NCBI GenBank assembly: GCA_020698575.1 | Contig: CM036252.1 | Span: 23,225,706 to 23,289,705, forward strand | From: Bostrychus sinensis | Taxonomy: Eukaryota; Chordata; Actinopteri; Gobiiformes; Eleotridae | Direction of reading: 5' to 3' | DNA: 64,000 nt | Shown here: piece after piece, positions 33,988 through 44,581 of the stretch | Layout of the letters: every line of letters begins with the position of its first letter | Position numbering within the stretch: the first letter of the stretch is position 1 | Position numbers and translations under genes: made by a program | Notes under the pieces: generated by a model | Databases searched by the model: none | What the model saw: only the letters and a program-made list of their open reading frames with translations | Told to the model about the DNA's origin: nothing

Positions 33988-34060
33988 GAGGGCTTTATGG
34001 GTAAATGGATAGAGCCTTTACCCCAGAACTAGAGAATTTCCAATTAGAGTTTAGGGAAGA
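33988..34060 (+). mobile_element. SINE family 1 head fragment
   Basis: GGTAAATGGATAGAGCCTTT followed by ACCCCAGAACTAGAGAATTT corresponds to the A-box-to-anticodon-loop part of the head. Its B box is weak. Confidence 0.5.
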
Positions 34061-34159
34061 CCCAGGACATGCTGGAGTCTGGGTCTCTGCTTAGACTGCT
34101 GGGAGATGGATGGACAGATGAATTAATAAAATCACAAAAATGAAATTCAGGCAATAAAT

Positions 34160-34285
34160 AGGGAGTGCTACATCAGGAAGGGCATCCAGTGTAAAATCCA
34201 TGCCAAATCAACAAAAGGTAGCAGATGATTTGCTGTGGTAACCCCTGAAGAAAAAGGAAGAAAGCAAGAAAAAATAAAATCACAA
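34160..34285 (+). mobile_element. RTE-tail SINE/LINE 3' end
   Basis: ATCAGGAAGGGCATCCAGTG, TAAAATCCATGCCAAATCAA and GCAGATGATTTGCTGTGGTA, then ACCCCTGAAGAAAAAGGAAG, match the 3' end common to fish RTE LINEs and their SINEs (canonical form CTGTGGCGACCCCTGAAGGG). It ends in an A-rich tail. Confidence 0.75.
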
Positions 34286-34499
34286 AAAAAATTCACATTT
34301 AGTCTGTACTATATATTTATTTGTTTTTTCATGATTATATACAGTACTACAGTGCATGCTAAGATGTAATAATTCTAGACAACATTTTTAGCTGTTCATA
34401 CTTTGTGACTCTGGCAAGCCTGTTCAATTCCAAGTTCCCCGACAGAGAATACAGTAGGCAAGCCTGAAAAGTCTGCCTGGCCCTAGTTAATTCCCTCTA
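34286..34499. other. no gene seen
   Basis: AT-rich spacer. Confidence 0.4.
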
Positions 34500-34890
34500 T
34501 TGTACTGTACAATATTTCCTGATTGTTGCATATGCAAACGAATCACGCCATTTTCATCTCTGGGAGTTTTGACCAGGGCCCCTCGCTCCCTTCGCTGCTT
34601 ATCCTTTCATAACAGGGTTTTCAGGCTTTCAGTGCGCATGCCGGCGCTGATAGTGTTCTGTTGGGTTTTATGTTGCGGGGCTTATCGGGGCAGACGATTC
34701 CACTGAGGAACGGGGCCATTGTTGGCGCTGACCTCCCCAAAAAGTCACACAAAAAGGAACTAAATTGAGTGGTGGCACAGAGAAAGCTCCAAGGAGACCC
34801 CCATTTGCAATTCAAAGGCAAATTAGCAAATCAAACACTTTGTCATTGCCAAAGGAAAGGCGTGTTAGGAAATGAGTGACAAGGACCTAA
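34500..34890. promoter_or_regulatory. candidate conserved noncoding element
   Basis: Unique, moderately GC-rich block. It contains GCATATGCAAACGAATC (POU-like), CATTTGCAATTCAAAGGCAA (TCF/LEF-like TTCAAAG beside a POU-like half), AATTAGCAAATC and ACTTTGTCATTG (SOX-like). The concentration of POU, SOX and TCF-type words within 80 bp at 34800-34870 is suggestive of an enhancer. Opposing frames (34500-34706, 34621-34821) lack domains. Confidence 0.28.
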
Positions 34891-35244
34891 TATTAAAAAA
34901 GTTACATTAATCAACACATTATGGGCTTTAAAAGTAATAGCTGTTTGAATAGAGCTAGTGTTCTGACTTTAGGACCCTTTTGACTGTACTGCCATTTATA
35001 TAGGGACATTTAAGGTCACCACTGTCAAGTCCGATCTAGAGTGACCAATCAGAATTAATTAAATTAGAAAAATATCTACACCACTGACTATGTGTTAAGT
35101 CAACCCTGTCAGAGAGTAGTCATACATAGTAGTAATAGCAGCAGCAGTATTAGAAATCGTAGAGGTGAGTTTTAATATTAGTGGTAATACATTTGTGTGT
35201 GTATTTGCAAAAAGAATACTTGCAATAACTCACAATGCTTTTTT
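34891..35244. other. no gene seen
   Basis: AT-rich unique interval with a few AGTAGT and CAGCAG triplets near 35125. Confidence 0.45.
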
Positions 35245-35400
35245 TATATTTTAAGTAATAAATTTGCTGAGTGCTTTCACTTCTACTTGCACTTTTAATT
35301 AAGTGCAGTACTCCTTGCAGATTACCTCCACTTAACTACTTGTACTACTTGCAAGTGGACTGTTAATTACTTGGACATGAATATGGGTTTTGATTTTTAA
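35245..35400. repeat. TACTT-rich dispersed repeat (copy 3)
   Basis: TTTCACTTCTACTTGCACTT, AAGTGCAGTACTCC and CCACTTAACTACTTGTACTA mark the family. Confidence 0.5.
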
Positions 35401-35458
35401 AATGAAATGTCCAACAAACATTTGGATTTGATGAGAAGTAGTAAAATCTAAAATATGT

Positions 35459-35461
<3 letters not shown>

Positions 35462-35493
<32 letters not shown>
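35462..35493. repeat. T32 homopolymer
   Basis: Thirty-two T residues in a row. No retroposon body could be assigned on either side. Confidence 0.9.
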
Positions 35494-35494
<1 letters not shown>

Positions 35495-36429
35495 AAGAGA
35501 TTGAGGCATGCTCTTTCTCCAAAAGTTGTAATTTACATCAGGTCATTTTTCTTGTTAGTAAAAATAAATTTAACATTTTTCAAAAGATGCAGTGAGACAT
35601 TTATCTAAAAGCAAATCTAAAACTGAACATTTGAGCATTGTCATAAAACGTACAGTTAGAGGCACACTGGTAGTTATCCTTCCATTTGACGCATTTATGT
35701 GAACCTGAAAGCCTACTTTTAACAGCCCTTTTCAGAAACGATAGATGACCCTACCGTCGTATTGGAAAGTCAGCCTTTTCATGTTGTTTCAAAGACACTG
35801 CTTGTGATAAATGCCGGGTTGCATCCTCAAAGGGTTTTAAAAGTCAGAGAGGAAAGGTCTGGATCTTTTATCTGCTGTCGACGAAGTGTACAAAGAATGA
35901 AAAAGGTGTGGCAGAGGAGGCCACCGTATCGACAGCGATGGGATAGATAGGTCTCCATCACCACGCACCATGAAAAAAACAACTTAAATTGTTAAGTACC
36001 CTTTGACTGACTCCCAGCATGCCCTCTTGAGTGATGGCTAAAGATATGTTACAGCAACAGTATGTAGTATATGCTACTTAAAATAATGTTTTACAAAATA
36101 TATTTCACTGGGAGATATCGAGTTGCTGGTAAGGTCAGTAAGGACTATACACATTTGCAAACAATGTTAATATAAATTGAAAATAAAAAAAATGCTAAAT
36201 ATAATGATAACTAAAACCTTGTTGTTCTTGTTGTAGGTATTTTCAGCAAAGTAGTACAACTATGCCATACTCTACCTTCTTTGCTGATATGGTTGTCAAC
36301 ACATAGGCATTTAAGTTTTAGTACCACATGAAAAGAAATTGCCACCTGAAAATACTCACTTATTAACTGAATTTTGGGGCTTATCTTAAAGTTCTAGAGT
36401 TTAGCATTAGATTGATGTCAACCAGCAGT
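35494..36429. other. no gene; unique block at 35690-35990
   Basis: 35690-35990 is nonrepetitive and contains several CpGs (TACCGTCGTATTGG, GCTGTCGACGAAGTG, CACCGTATCGACAGCGATGG). The frame at 35762-35950 is short and without a domain. A noncoding conserved element is possible. The remainder is AT-rich. Confidence 0.25.
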
Positions 36430-36577
36430 TACACTATATTTCCAAAAGTATTCAGTCACCCACCCAAATAACTGAATTCAGATTATAGTGTGGGGTTGTT
36501 TTTAGGAGCTGGGCTTGGCCAGTAAAAGGAACTTATGCTAATGCTTTAGCACCAAGAGATTTTAGACAATTCCATCC

Positions 36578-37121
36578 CAACTTTTTTTATTTTTATTTTT
36601 TTAATTAGTGTATATTACAGTGTACATTAATTCACATTTCTGTAAATGCACCAGAAAGTGTGATTTGAATGTCAATTTGCTGTCTATAAGGACTCCAAGC
36701 CTCTGTCCTGACACATCAGGTTGTACACTGGGACTGTTGGATTTTGTGAAAAACATGGCCACTGTCTTGTCTACATTAAGTTGTAAGCAGCACTGACTCA
36801 ACCAGGTTGCAACATGTACCATGGACTGTGTAAGAACTTCTGCAACTAGTGAAGTAATGTGTCTGTGTGTGTAAATGACTGTGTTGTCAGCGTACAGTTG
36901 TATGAAGAGGCTGGGACACACCGCCGGGAGGTCATTTATGTACAGGGAGAAAAGTAACGGGCCAAAAATAGATCCTTGTGGGACACCTATGGACAGATGA
37001 AGGGGAGGTGAATGGTGGTTATCAATTCTAACAGACTGTGAGCATTTTGATAAGTAAGACAAATTGAATTGTGTTAGTTTTGTAATTAACTGTTTATAGT
37101 TTACAGTGTCAAATGCCTTTA
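36578..37121 (-). mobile_element. 5'-truncated LINE inserted in the Tc1 element
   Basis: Minus-strand reverse transcriptase fragment. Its 3' end is the A-rich stretch seen as a T-rich plus-strand tract at 36578-36603 and its 5' end breaks at about 37121 where Tc1 sequence resumes. This truncation pattern is normal for target-primed insertion. The clade looks like the L2/CR1/Rex1 group. Confidence 0.82.
36601..37121 (-). pseudogene. LINE reverse transcriptase fragment
   Basis: The minus-strand open frame encodes LKAFDTVNYKQLITKLTQFN, SIGVPQGSIFGPLLFSLYIN, then QLYADNTVIYTH, LQLNVDKTVAMFF and RLGVLIDSKLTF. The catalytic YADD motif is YADN, so a metal-binding aspartate is replaced by asparagine. 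The open frame runs on to 37242 only because the upstream Tc1 sequence happens to be open in that register, so the predicted amino terminus (about 40 residues) is chimeric. Confidence 0.88.
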
Positions 37122-37552
37122 GGGGAACAGTTTGGGGATGGCCCCTTCCTGTTCCAAACATGACTGCACCAGTGCACAAAGCATGGTCCATAAAGACATG
37201 GATGAGTGAGTTTGGTGTGGAAGAAGTTGACTGAATCTGCACAGAGTCCTGGCCTCAACCTGACTGAACACCTTCGGGATGAACTAGAGCAAAGACTGAA
37301 AGCCAGGTCTTTTCTTCCAACATCAGACTGATGTTGGATGAGAACGACAGATATGTAGATGTCTGACATAGATAGATGCAAAGGGTGGGCCGATGTCATA
37401 TTAAACCCTATGGATTAAGAATGGGATATCACTTAAATTCATATGCATGTAAAGGCAGGTGAGCTAATATTTTTGGAAATATAGTGCATCTCTGCCTTGT
37501 CAAAATGCTATGTCAGTTTTTACTTGCATTCATACTTTCCTGGTTTCTCTGT

Positions 37553-38541
37553 TAGGGGTCAGCAACCTTTAACACCAAAAAAGCAATTATTGCTCATTTC
37601 ACACTGGATAAAAATCTGAAAGAGCCGCAGTGCTTATTTGATTTATATTAACTACAAAATAATTATGGCTGGGACTTTAAGGCAGTAATCATGATGAATT
37701 AATTACAGAGAAATGAACACGTTAAAAATATTAACGCATTTAATCGCACTTGTCTATGACAACAAGCAACTTTCCTCAGTGACCTAGTTTCTGGTGCACA
37801 GTAACCAGGGCTGGACCCTTGCACTGACCAAAACACCAAATGTAAGTTTATTTCAGCTTTGGCCAGTTGGATACATGCACCCCTGGGTGTGGTGGCCCTG
37901 CCAGGGAGCTGTTTTTACTTTGGCGACCAGCTCAGCAGACTGAAGCAGCCACACTGACCGCATAAGATGCGAGGCTCCTGCAATGCCTGAAACGCGCCTC
38001 TGATGGATGCATCCTAGAAAATAGAAGCTGCGCCTATTTTTCACGCTCACATCTCATCCTGGGACATGTTTTTCTGACAAAACACATAAAAAATATGCAT
38101 TTATTGTTATATTTTGGCAACTACCATGAGTACTACACAAACCTGATGCATTTGTTTAATGAACTAGGACTTTCACTTTTACTTCTGAAAAGGTTCACAA
38201 CTGCAATGTCCAGCCTACAGAGAAAGTAAACACACGCCTATTCAGTCAAATATAATCACCATAGGTCTGTTAAATGTGGCTCTCATGTGTACTCTCATAT
38301 TGACTTTTGCATGTCTTCTCTGTAGAGAAGGAGCTGCCAGAAGCGCGCTGCTCTCCCAGCTGGCATGAACAACCTTGCGTCTCTGAGGCACAGCTCTGAT
38401 GCCAGTAAACTCATAACTGCACCCGAGACATCCAGTGTGTCTGAGGGAGAGAGAGGGGACAGGTCAGTGTGCTGCTGTTTTTCCAATTTAAAACTCAAAA
38501 GAGCCGCATGCGGCCCCTGAGAGGCCAGGTGCTGACCCATG
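37553..38541. mobile_element. hAT-like nonautonomous element
   Basis: The left end TAGGGGTCAGCAACCTTT and the right end GGTGCTGACCCATG match the inverted fish hAT termini of the GGGGTCAGCAACC group; subterminal AGAGCCGCA words occur near both ends (37621 and 38501). The flanking octamers TTCTCTGT (37545-37552) and CTCTATGT (38542-38549) agree at six of eight positions. No transposase. The interior frames at 37853-38050 and 38295-38540 are chance frames. Confidence 0.75.
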
Positions 38542-38749
38542 CTCTATGTAATAGGATGTATCTAGCAGTCACTTATTTGATAATCCCAACAGATTAATAA
38601 CCTAGCCAGTATGACATCATTTTTCACAGATGATTCCTTTTATAATATACCATTTAAAGATTACACTGGTTTTGTCCAATCCAAAGATTTAACTTAACAT
38701 TACCTTTAAACAAAAGCCAAGTTTAAAGAAGTCATTTGGAAGTCCACTA
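38542..38749. other. no gene seen
   Basis: Short unique spacer. Confidence 0.4.
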
Positions 38750-39290
38750 ATGGCAGTGTAATTGCAGCTGTTGTGCACTCAGCATGAGCACATACACGGC
38801 AGAATGTATCATCTTATTGTAGCATGGCAACAACTGCACCCAGGTAGCAGGTGCGAGCATTATTTTATTCAGGAAGTGTGTGTAGCGGCGTGCTGGCATC
38901 CATAATGGAGCCAATCCTTCAGGGCTGCGCGTGGATCTCTAAGCAGCTTGAGCCCTGAACGCCGAGGTGCATTCGCTAACACAGGGGTTTCATTAACCCC
39001 CATGTTAGTGAACAGTTATAATGTTGGCAGCTGCCAGATGGGAGCCGGGAAGGTAGGATGGTTCGCGTCATCACATAATGTGGCAGGTGTTGTGCAGAGA
39101 AAATAGGGGGTGCTTAATGGTATTGTTAGGAGAGGGCAACATATTGGCCAATAGACAGAAAGAGAATGAAATATTTTGCACACAATGGATGGTGAAACTT
39201 GCTGACATTCTGCCAATAGACATACATATTTCACACTTTGGAGTAGTTTTTGGATCAAGCTTCGGAAACAACTATGCTTTTTCATGATCC
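38750..39290. promoter_or_regulatory. candidate conserved noncoding block
   Basis: Unique and GC-richer than its flanks, with CATCCATAATGGAGCC, GCTGCGCGTGGATCTCTAAG and GGTTCGCGTCATCACATAATG. Three opposed or overlapping short frames exist (39016-39285, 39071-39271, 39078-39287) and exclude each other; none has a domain. Enhancer-like by appearance only. Confidence 0.22.
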
Positions 39291-40974
39291 AAATAAGTTA
39301 AGACTGGAGTATGTACTATTTTAAGGGGAGGCCGACAGGCAAAACACATATTTTTTTAAATTTTGAAGTTTTTGACCAGTTTGCTCTTTTAGCATGCAAT
39401 CTGTAAACGACTGAACTAAAATACATGTAAAAAAAAAATTACACATTAAGGTGTTAGTTTAATATATTTAGTCACTTTTGTGTTGGAAATATTAATTTTG
39501 AAGGTCATTTCTCAAAATTTGTTTTTCTCAAACTGTTAGTCAGAAATCTCTACTTCAGTAGCACCAAAATGTTCAGTCTTGTACTTAACTCTGACGGCTT
39601 TTACAGAAAGATTTGTGGATATATAATTCCTAGCCTTATTTATTGGGTAATATACTCCTAAAAAGCCATTTTTAAGGCTATTAACAGTAATTTCTAATTT
39701 AATGATAGACAAAATAAAATCTCCATAATCCCCCCTGTAAATGCCTTTTTATGTAACATGTTGAGGACATGAATCAAGATTTTTAAACCTGACTTTTTCC
39801 AATATTCAGATTTAGCTAAAAAAAAAAAAGTGCTAATGTGCCATTTTCATATGAAAACAATAAATGACTCAAAACTAGCAATACATGTTTCCTCCTATAT
39901 TTATGTCAGTAAAGGAAAAGTTTTACTCTGATATCTGTGAGTTTAAAAACATCATCTGCTATGTCTTGCCTTAAGCTATATGCTATATTTGTAACAAAAT
40001 GATTTTGGAAAATATTGAGCTCTATAGGTATATAATCTGCATTCATTATGTAACGGCAAACATTTTTGTCAGCGGCTTATTTTTTGTATTGCATCATGTA
40101 TCTTGAGCCGACATTACATCTACATTCTGCTTGAACTTTCATTTTTGATTGGAAAAGGCAACTTGCTTGCGAAGCACAGTTTCACTTGCCCTCTCATTAA
40201 ATCAAACGTATTTCATAAAAAGTTATGCATGTAGCGGTAAACTACTACACAGGTGAGGTTTTCCAAAGTTGTATTGTAAAAAAAAAAATCAATATATAAT
40301 CCTTCTTACAATATTGTGACATATAATTATATATTGTAGAGTGCCACCAGTACCTTGATACATATGGTATATGCTAGGTTCTGCCTAAAATGCTACATAT
40401 CATAATAGATTTATTTACGGGGCACAGACTATATTAGTATAGTTAAAAAGAAAAATCTGGTTACTTTTTATCATGAACCCAAGTGCATGGACACCATTAA
40501 GCATCTTCTCAAACCTTTCCAGTATATTTCAGTCTGTGTAATATGCGCAGACCTACCTTCCTCATTCACCACTACTGCCTATATTTACACAGTAGACAGT
40601 GGTCAGCGATAGACCCGACCCTGTGGAGATTAATTTCCCTCAGGATTTCAGCTTCTGCAGCGTAAATTTTCAACATATGGTGAATTGAATAACCTGGTTT
40701 CTGACAGTATTTACAGGCCACAGCATAAGTCATCCCTGTGCAAATTATAGTATATTTTGAATTATAGAATGAGCTTCTTAAGGGGAATAGTGTGCCTTAT
40801 ATGATTTATTGCTAGACCTGCCATACTGAGTGAAAAATAGGCATGACATTTGCACTTTCCATGTCAGTTTGCATCACGTTATTTACTATATAGTTTCGGT
40901 AGATTCAGATTGAGTTGGTATAAGCTATAAGGAATTATAAGGAGTACTGCAATGGGGTCTCATGTGGCTTCTGG
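39291..40974. other. no gene seen
   Basis: Long AT-rich unique interval with short A runs near 39429, 39820 and 40278. Nothing is supported. Confidence 0.5.
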
Positions 40975-41100
40975 GTAGAGCATATTCCCAGCAACTATGG
41001 GCCTTAGACAGACAACCATTCACTTTCACATTCATTCATCAGGTGCCAGAGTACCCAATAGAACCCACAGTAACATAGCAAGGACAGACAGACTATTGTG
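40975..41100. repeat. fish dispersed repeat (CCCAGCAACTATGGGCC core)
   Basis: ATTCCCAGCAACTATGGGCC followed by AGACAGACAACCATTCACTT is the same repeat as at 13596-13835, in the same orientation. Confidence 0.6.
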
Positions 41101-41997
41101 TATAAGCCAGCCCAATGCAATAGAAGCACCTCTGTTGGGTAAAATGCCAATTTAAAAACCTGTCATGTTGTTTATGTTCTGCTATGAATAAATGTTGTTT
41201 TGTGTTGTTTTTTTTTTGGAATTGTATTTATGTATATTTTGGTGGTACATTATGTAGTTTGCTGATAACTTGACAGCAACAATGATCTGAAGCACAATCT
41301 GTTTTTCATATGCTTTTGGATTTGTTCTTATTTAACCCCAATTGTCAACGCATTTGTTTTCTATGGCTCTTCTACAATTAAAATAATGGCCAAAGGCTGG
41401 GTACTTTTTAGATCCTCATTTAGAAACATTGAGTAATTACAGCTGCTGTCCATTATGTTTTCTTTCTGTGTGGATTTCTTTCTTGGTAAATTTGTGTTTT
41501 GTGATAATTACTGCAATTAGGCATAATTTTGGTTTAATCTGTTGCCATGACAGAATGTCACATAAAAGGCCCATCTGCAAATGCACTGTTGTAGTGGAAA
41601 TTATTGATGGATTGTTTTATATAGAGGAGCTATTTGTGCGTTTATAGCTATACATTTGATGTATTATGGTTTGATGAATCAGACGGTGCTTGTATATTTG
41701 GCAGAATATTGTGAAAAAGTTACAACAATAAAGGCATATACTGTAATGTATAGATGCAGTACACATCATTTATTTCAATAGTCATGATTATGATAATTAG
41801 GCTATATTTGAAGTACTAAACTTAGTTTTTTAGTTACTGTGGACCAAAAACATTACAATAAAGCAAATAAAAGCTTGAACTTTTTCACTTTGTGTGTACT
41901 GAATCTATATAATATGTGTTTTATGTGTTAGAATTGAACTACTGAAATAATTAAACTTTTCCACAAATTTTAATATTTTAATGTCCACCTGTATAAG
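41101..41997. other. no gene seen
   Basis: AT-rich unique interval. The frame at 41429-41647 has no domain. Confidence 0.5.
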
Positions 41998-42110
41998 GGA
42001 TTTGTGGCTCAATGAATAAAGCATTTACCCCTGAACTTGAACATCCCTGGACTGAGTCAGGTCTTGGCACTATATCATTATAATTTCAAGATTGTATCAA
42101 TGTCTTGGTG
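41998..42110 (+). mobile_element. SINE family 1 copy
   Basis: GTGGCTCAATGAATAAAGCA (A box at 42005-42015) and TTTACCCCTGAACTTGAA, then CTGGACTGAGTCAGGTC (B-box region), TTGGCACTATATCATTATAA and AATGTCTTGGTGG. This is one of the two best preserved heads in the window. Confidence 0.75.
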
Positions 42111-42865
42111 GAGTTTTTTTAACTTGATAAATATAGAGGAGCTCCTTCTGCATTTATAGCCATACATCTGATTTATTATAGGTTGCATAGTTGTAGGTGC
42201 ATGTGTCCTCTGTGTGGTGGGCGGGGCATGAGCGCTCTGTACCTGTCACTTTATGTAAATGGGTCTTCTTATTAATGGCAGGGCAGCGCTCAGCTCCAAT
42301 AGGTGTCCCAGCGTGGACGGGAGCTGGACCTGCCTGGTGACACTAGTGATTAGTGTTTGTGGGATAGGGTCGTGACAGGGACTGCTGCTAAAAGAGGCCA
42401 TGCTGCCTTCACTGACAACGCGGCACTCTTCTCTGTTAACCTCAGGCACTGAATAAAAGAATATGGGACTAATCCACACAGTGCAAACTGCATTTGGAAT
42501 AACAACCTGATGGCTATGGGCCTTTGTCATATTCTGTATTGCATATCCCAGATTGCCTTGAAAAGTGAAGGCCAATTCATCTGTATCCATTTCTCGAATT
42601 GCTGATTGGCCGCTATGATATCAGACAGTGAACACTGGCTGTGTGACATTGTCATTTTGGGAGTCTAAACTGACACCTGGGGCCACCCTGTTGCTCCAAT
42701 TCCTCTAAACAAGAAACTGTGTCACAATACACTGCACTGATGGACAGTCAAATAGCAATCCTCTAAAACATGTGCATTCATGACCTCACCCAACAAGGTC
42801 ATTATATTTCTAGAGTTGGTTTGTTGGTTGTTTGGTTTGTTTTAGAGCTGCACAGTTAATCACAT

Positions 42866-42866
<1 letters not shown>
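42111..42866. other. no gene; unique block at 42190-42620
   Basis: Nonrepetitive block. The minus-strand frame at 42246-42590 (114 codons) has no recognisable domain, signal or splice context, so it is not called. AATTGCTGATTGGCCGC at 42597 carries an inverted CCAAT word. Confidence 0.3.
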
Positions 42867-42909
<43 letters not shown>

Positions 42910-42910
42910 T
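42867..42910. repeat. (AAT)n microsatellite, tail of a minus-strand SINE
   Basis: About fourteen AAT triplets. On the minus strand this is an ATT tail directly downstream of the SINE at 42911-43122. Confidence 0.85.
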
Positions 42911-43122
42911 GGTCCTATAGAGTGTTTTTTTCTAGACACAATTAGGTGTATTATTCATTCATTCTTCAGTCACACTCGGAGGTGGTAAGCTACTTCTGTA
43001 GACACAGATACGGATCAAGGGTCTTGCCCAAGGACATAACTGCAGTATACTTAGTAGCGGGGACTGAACCACCAACCTTCCAGTTCGGCAAACGGCTTTA
43101 CCTACTGAGCTACTGCCGCTAT
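42911..43122 (-). mobile_element. tRNA-derived SINE (AFC-like)
   Basis: On the minus strand the head reads GGCAGTAGCTCAGTAGGTAA (A box, 43101-43112 region), then GGAAGGTTGGTGGTTCAGTC (B box at 43059-43070) and CCTTGGGCAAGACCCTTGAT in the body. This order is that of widespread perciform SINEs of the AFC type. It ends in TCTAGAAAA-like sequence and an ATT tail. Frames at 42946-43206 and 42959-43177 run through it and are not genes. Confidence 0.82.
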
Positions 43123-43134
43123 TGGAGGCAGAAA

Positions 43135-43205
43135 GCCATCTGGATTCTCTACCATTGCAGGATAGGGCCAAATACACTAACTTCAGACACTAAAATAGGT
43201 CATTA
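43135..43205 (+). mobile_element. SINE family 1, 3' body fragment
   Basis: TCTACCATTGCAGGATAGGG then CCAAATACACTAACTTCAGA, without head. It abuts the AFC-like SINE, which may have inserted into and removed the head. Confidence 0.6.
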
Positions 43206-43241
43206 AAAGAATAAATCATTTGTTTTTAGTGGTATCTTCAA

Positions 43242-43335
43242 ATGCTTTGTGGCTCGTTAGATAGAACATTTACCCCTTAACTTAAAAATCCCCATTTTGG
43301 TCTGGGAATCTTTACCATTGTAATGCTAATGCTAA
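43242..43335 (+). mobile_element. SINE family 1 copy
   Basis: GCTTTGTGGCTCGTTAGATA, GAACATTTACCCCTTAACTT and TCTTTACCATTGTAATGC in order. It lies directly downstream of the previous body fragment, again a head-to-tail arrangement. Confidence 0.7.
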
Positions 43336-44039
43336 TTGGTAAAGGTCTGCTATTGTTTGCATCTCCAATCTTAATCATTCTGTAAGCTTTCAAATTGTAT
43401 TTTTCCCCACTTTCATAGCTGACGAAATAAATCAATCTTAATGCATCACAAGATTTAAATGTGGACATTTAAGAAGTTGAGCCAAATCCTTTGCACAGAG
43501 AAAAAAGTCAAGTGTGCTTTGTTAAGTTCAAAAGCCTCCTCTCTGTGTGGTAGGGATTTTTGCATGTGATCTTAATCTTCACTTTATCTTTGAAGTGCTT
43601 CACCTATAGGACCTTGTGCATAAGCTTAATCTGAAGAAAAATAGCTAAATATTGAGTTCTGGCTGTGACTGATAAAGCCTGTTTTATTTTTTCCTTCTTT
43701 TTTGTTATTTTTTGAGGACAAACGGTCTCCTTTTAAGCAGCTAAAGAGTGCAAACCTTTAATCATAAGGCAAGGTGACCGCACTTTGGTTATCAGGCTCA
43801 GCCAGCAAACAACATGCTCTGAGAAGCCCATGTGAATATACAAGCCTGCCCATAATCACCATGCCAGATTCTAAAGAGCTTTTGTCTGAAAGTTGGACTC
43901 CCATGCAGTGGTCCCCTGTCTAGATTCATGACTGTTTTAATGCAGTGCTGCTTAAAGCATCAAATACATCCAATACTACTAATACTGCCCTTCTAAAATG
44001 CTCCTTTTATACCATACGTCTTATAGATATACTATATTC
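43336..44039. other. no gene seen
   Basis: Unique sequence. The frame at 43945-44202 runs into an RTE tail and is not a gene. Confidence 0.5.
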
Positions 44040-44180
44040 TTTCCATTTTCCCTTTTCCCTTCAGAGGTCGCCACAACAAATCTTCTGCCTTCAAGCCTGC
44101 AGTGACTTTTTTTGTTTTAAGCTGGATGCCCTTGCTGATGCGGCCCTCTCCATTTATCCAGGCTTCGTAGCTCAAAGGCA
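44040..44180 (-). mobile_element. RTE-tail SINE/LINE 3' end
   Basis: In plus orientation: CCCTTTTCCCTTCAGAGGTC, GCCACAACAAATCTTCTGCC, GCTGGATGCCCTTGCTGATG and CCCTCTCCATTTATCCAGGC. This is the inverted RTE 3' end seen at 34160. Confidence 0.7.
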
Positions 44181-44272
44181 CAAAGCTTTCACTGGCCTGT
44201 GACCCTCTGTGGCCTGATTATCTAACAGGAATGTTACAAATCACCCTATTTTCTTGCCCACTTTTCCATATA

Positions 44273-44445
44273 CAGTGGCAAGCAAAAGTATGTACCCACG
44301 TAAGCACTTGTCCTTTATTGTTGCCTTACAACCTGTAATTTAAATGGATCATTGAGAGGTTCATGTCAGTCACTTTAAAAATGCAATTTTTTAATTGTGA
44401 TGCAAATTAGAAATATGACAGAAAAAGAAAAAACTTGAGGTTGTT
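44273..44445 (+). mobile_element. solo or truncated Tc1-like left end
   Basis: TA (44271-44272) is followed by CAGTGGCAAGCAAAAGTATG, then TTGTTGCCTTACAACCTGTA and AGAGGTTCATGTCAGTCACT. It is nearly identical in order to the first 200 bp of the 3090 element. The rest of the transposon is absent. Confidence 0.82.
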
Positions 44446-44504
44446 TTAACACATGTTGCTTTGTTGTTCTGTTGTGAACAATATGCTCTGTGGCTTTATG
44501 AAAT

Positions 44505-44581
44505 TAGTTTTAACAACAACAACAACAACACATATAGTGCTTTTCTAGGCACTCGAAGTTGCTTAGTCATTTTGCACTATG
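44505..44581 (-). mobile_element. retroposon 3' end with (CAA)n tract, interrupted by a hAT
   Basis: (AAC)n at 44511-44531 followed by ATAGTGCTTTTCTAGGCACT. On the minus strand this is an AGTGCCTAGAAAAGCACTAT end with a GTT tail, a form common in fish SINEs. The hAT at 44582 cuts into it. Confidence 0.5.

Larger units (their letters stand above)
36490..37290 (+). pseudogene. Tc1-like transposase fragments
   Basis: Two fragments of the catalytic region flank the LINE insertion. The first ends near 36577 with GACAATTCCATCCCAACTTT. The second resumes near 37122 and translates in part to DGPFLFQTDCT and SAQSPGLNLTEHLRDELEQR, corresponding to the HNDNDP-type region and the SPDLNPIEHLWDELERR motif of Tc1 transposases, both altered. 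Not functional. Confidence 0.78.
36432..37486 (+). mobile_element. Tc1-like transposon (third family) split by an antisense LINE
   Basis: The terminal word CACTATATTTCCAAAAGTAT at the left is matched by ATTTTTGGAAATATAGTG at the right. TA precedes the left end (36430-36431); CA replaces TA at the right. Transposase remnants in plus orientation include GTGTGGGGTTGTTTTTAGGA at 36488 and GGAACAGTTTGGGGATGGCC near 37125, then CTGGCCTCAACCTGACTGAA. The 5' two thirds of the transposase gene is deleted. A LINE fragment sits between the two coding pieces. Confidence 0.87.

Noticed and set aside
37122..37242. Amino-terminal extension of the LINE reverse transcriptase frame
   Set aside because: It is reversed Tc1 transposon sequence that happens to be open, so not part of the LINE protein.
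42246..42590. 114-codon minus-strand frame as a gene
   Set aside because: No recognisable motif, signal peptide or neighbouring exon.
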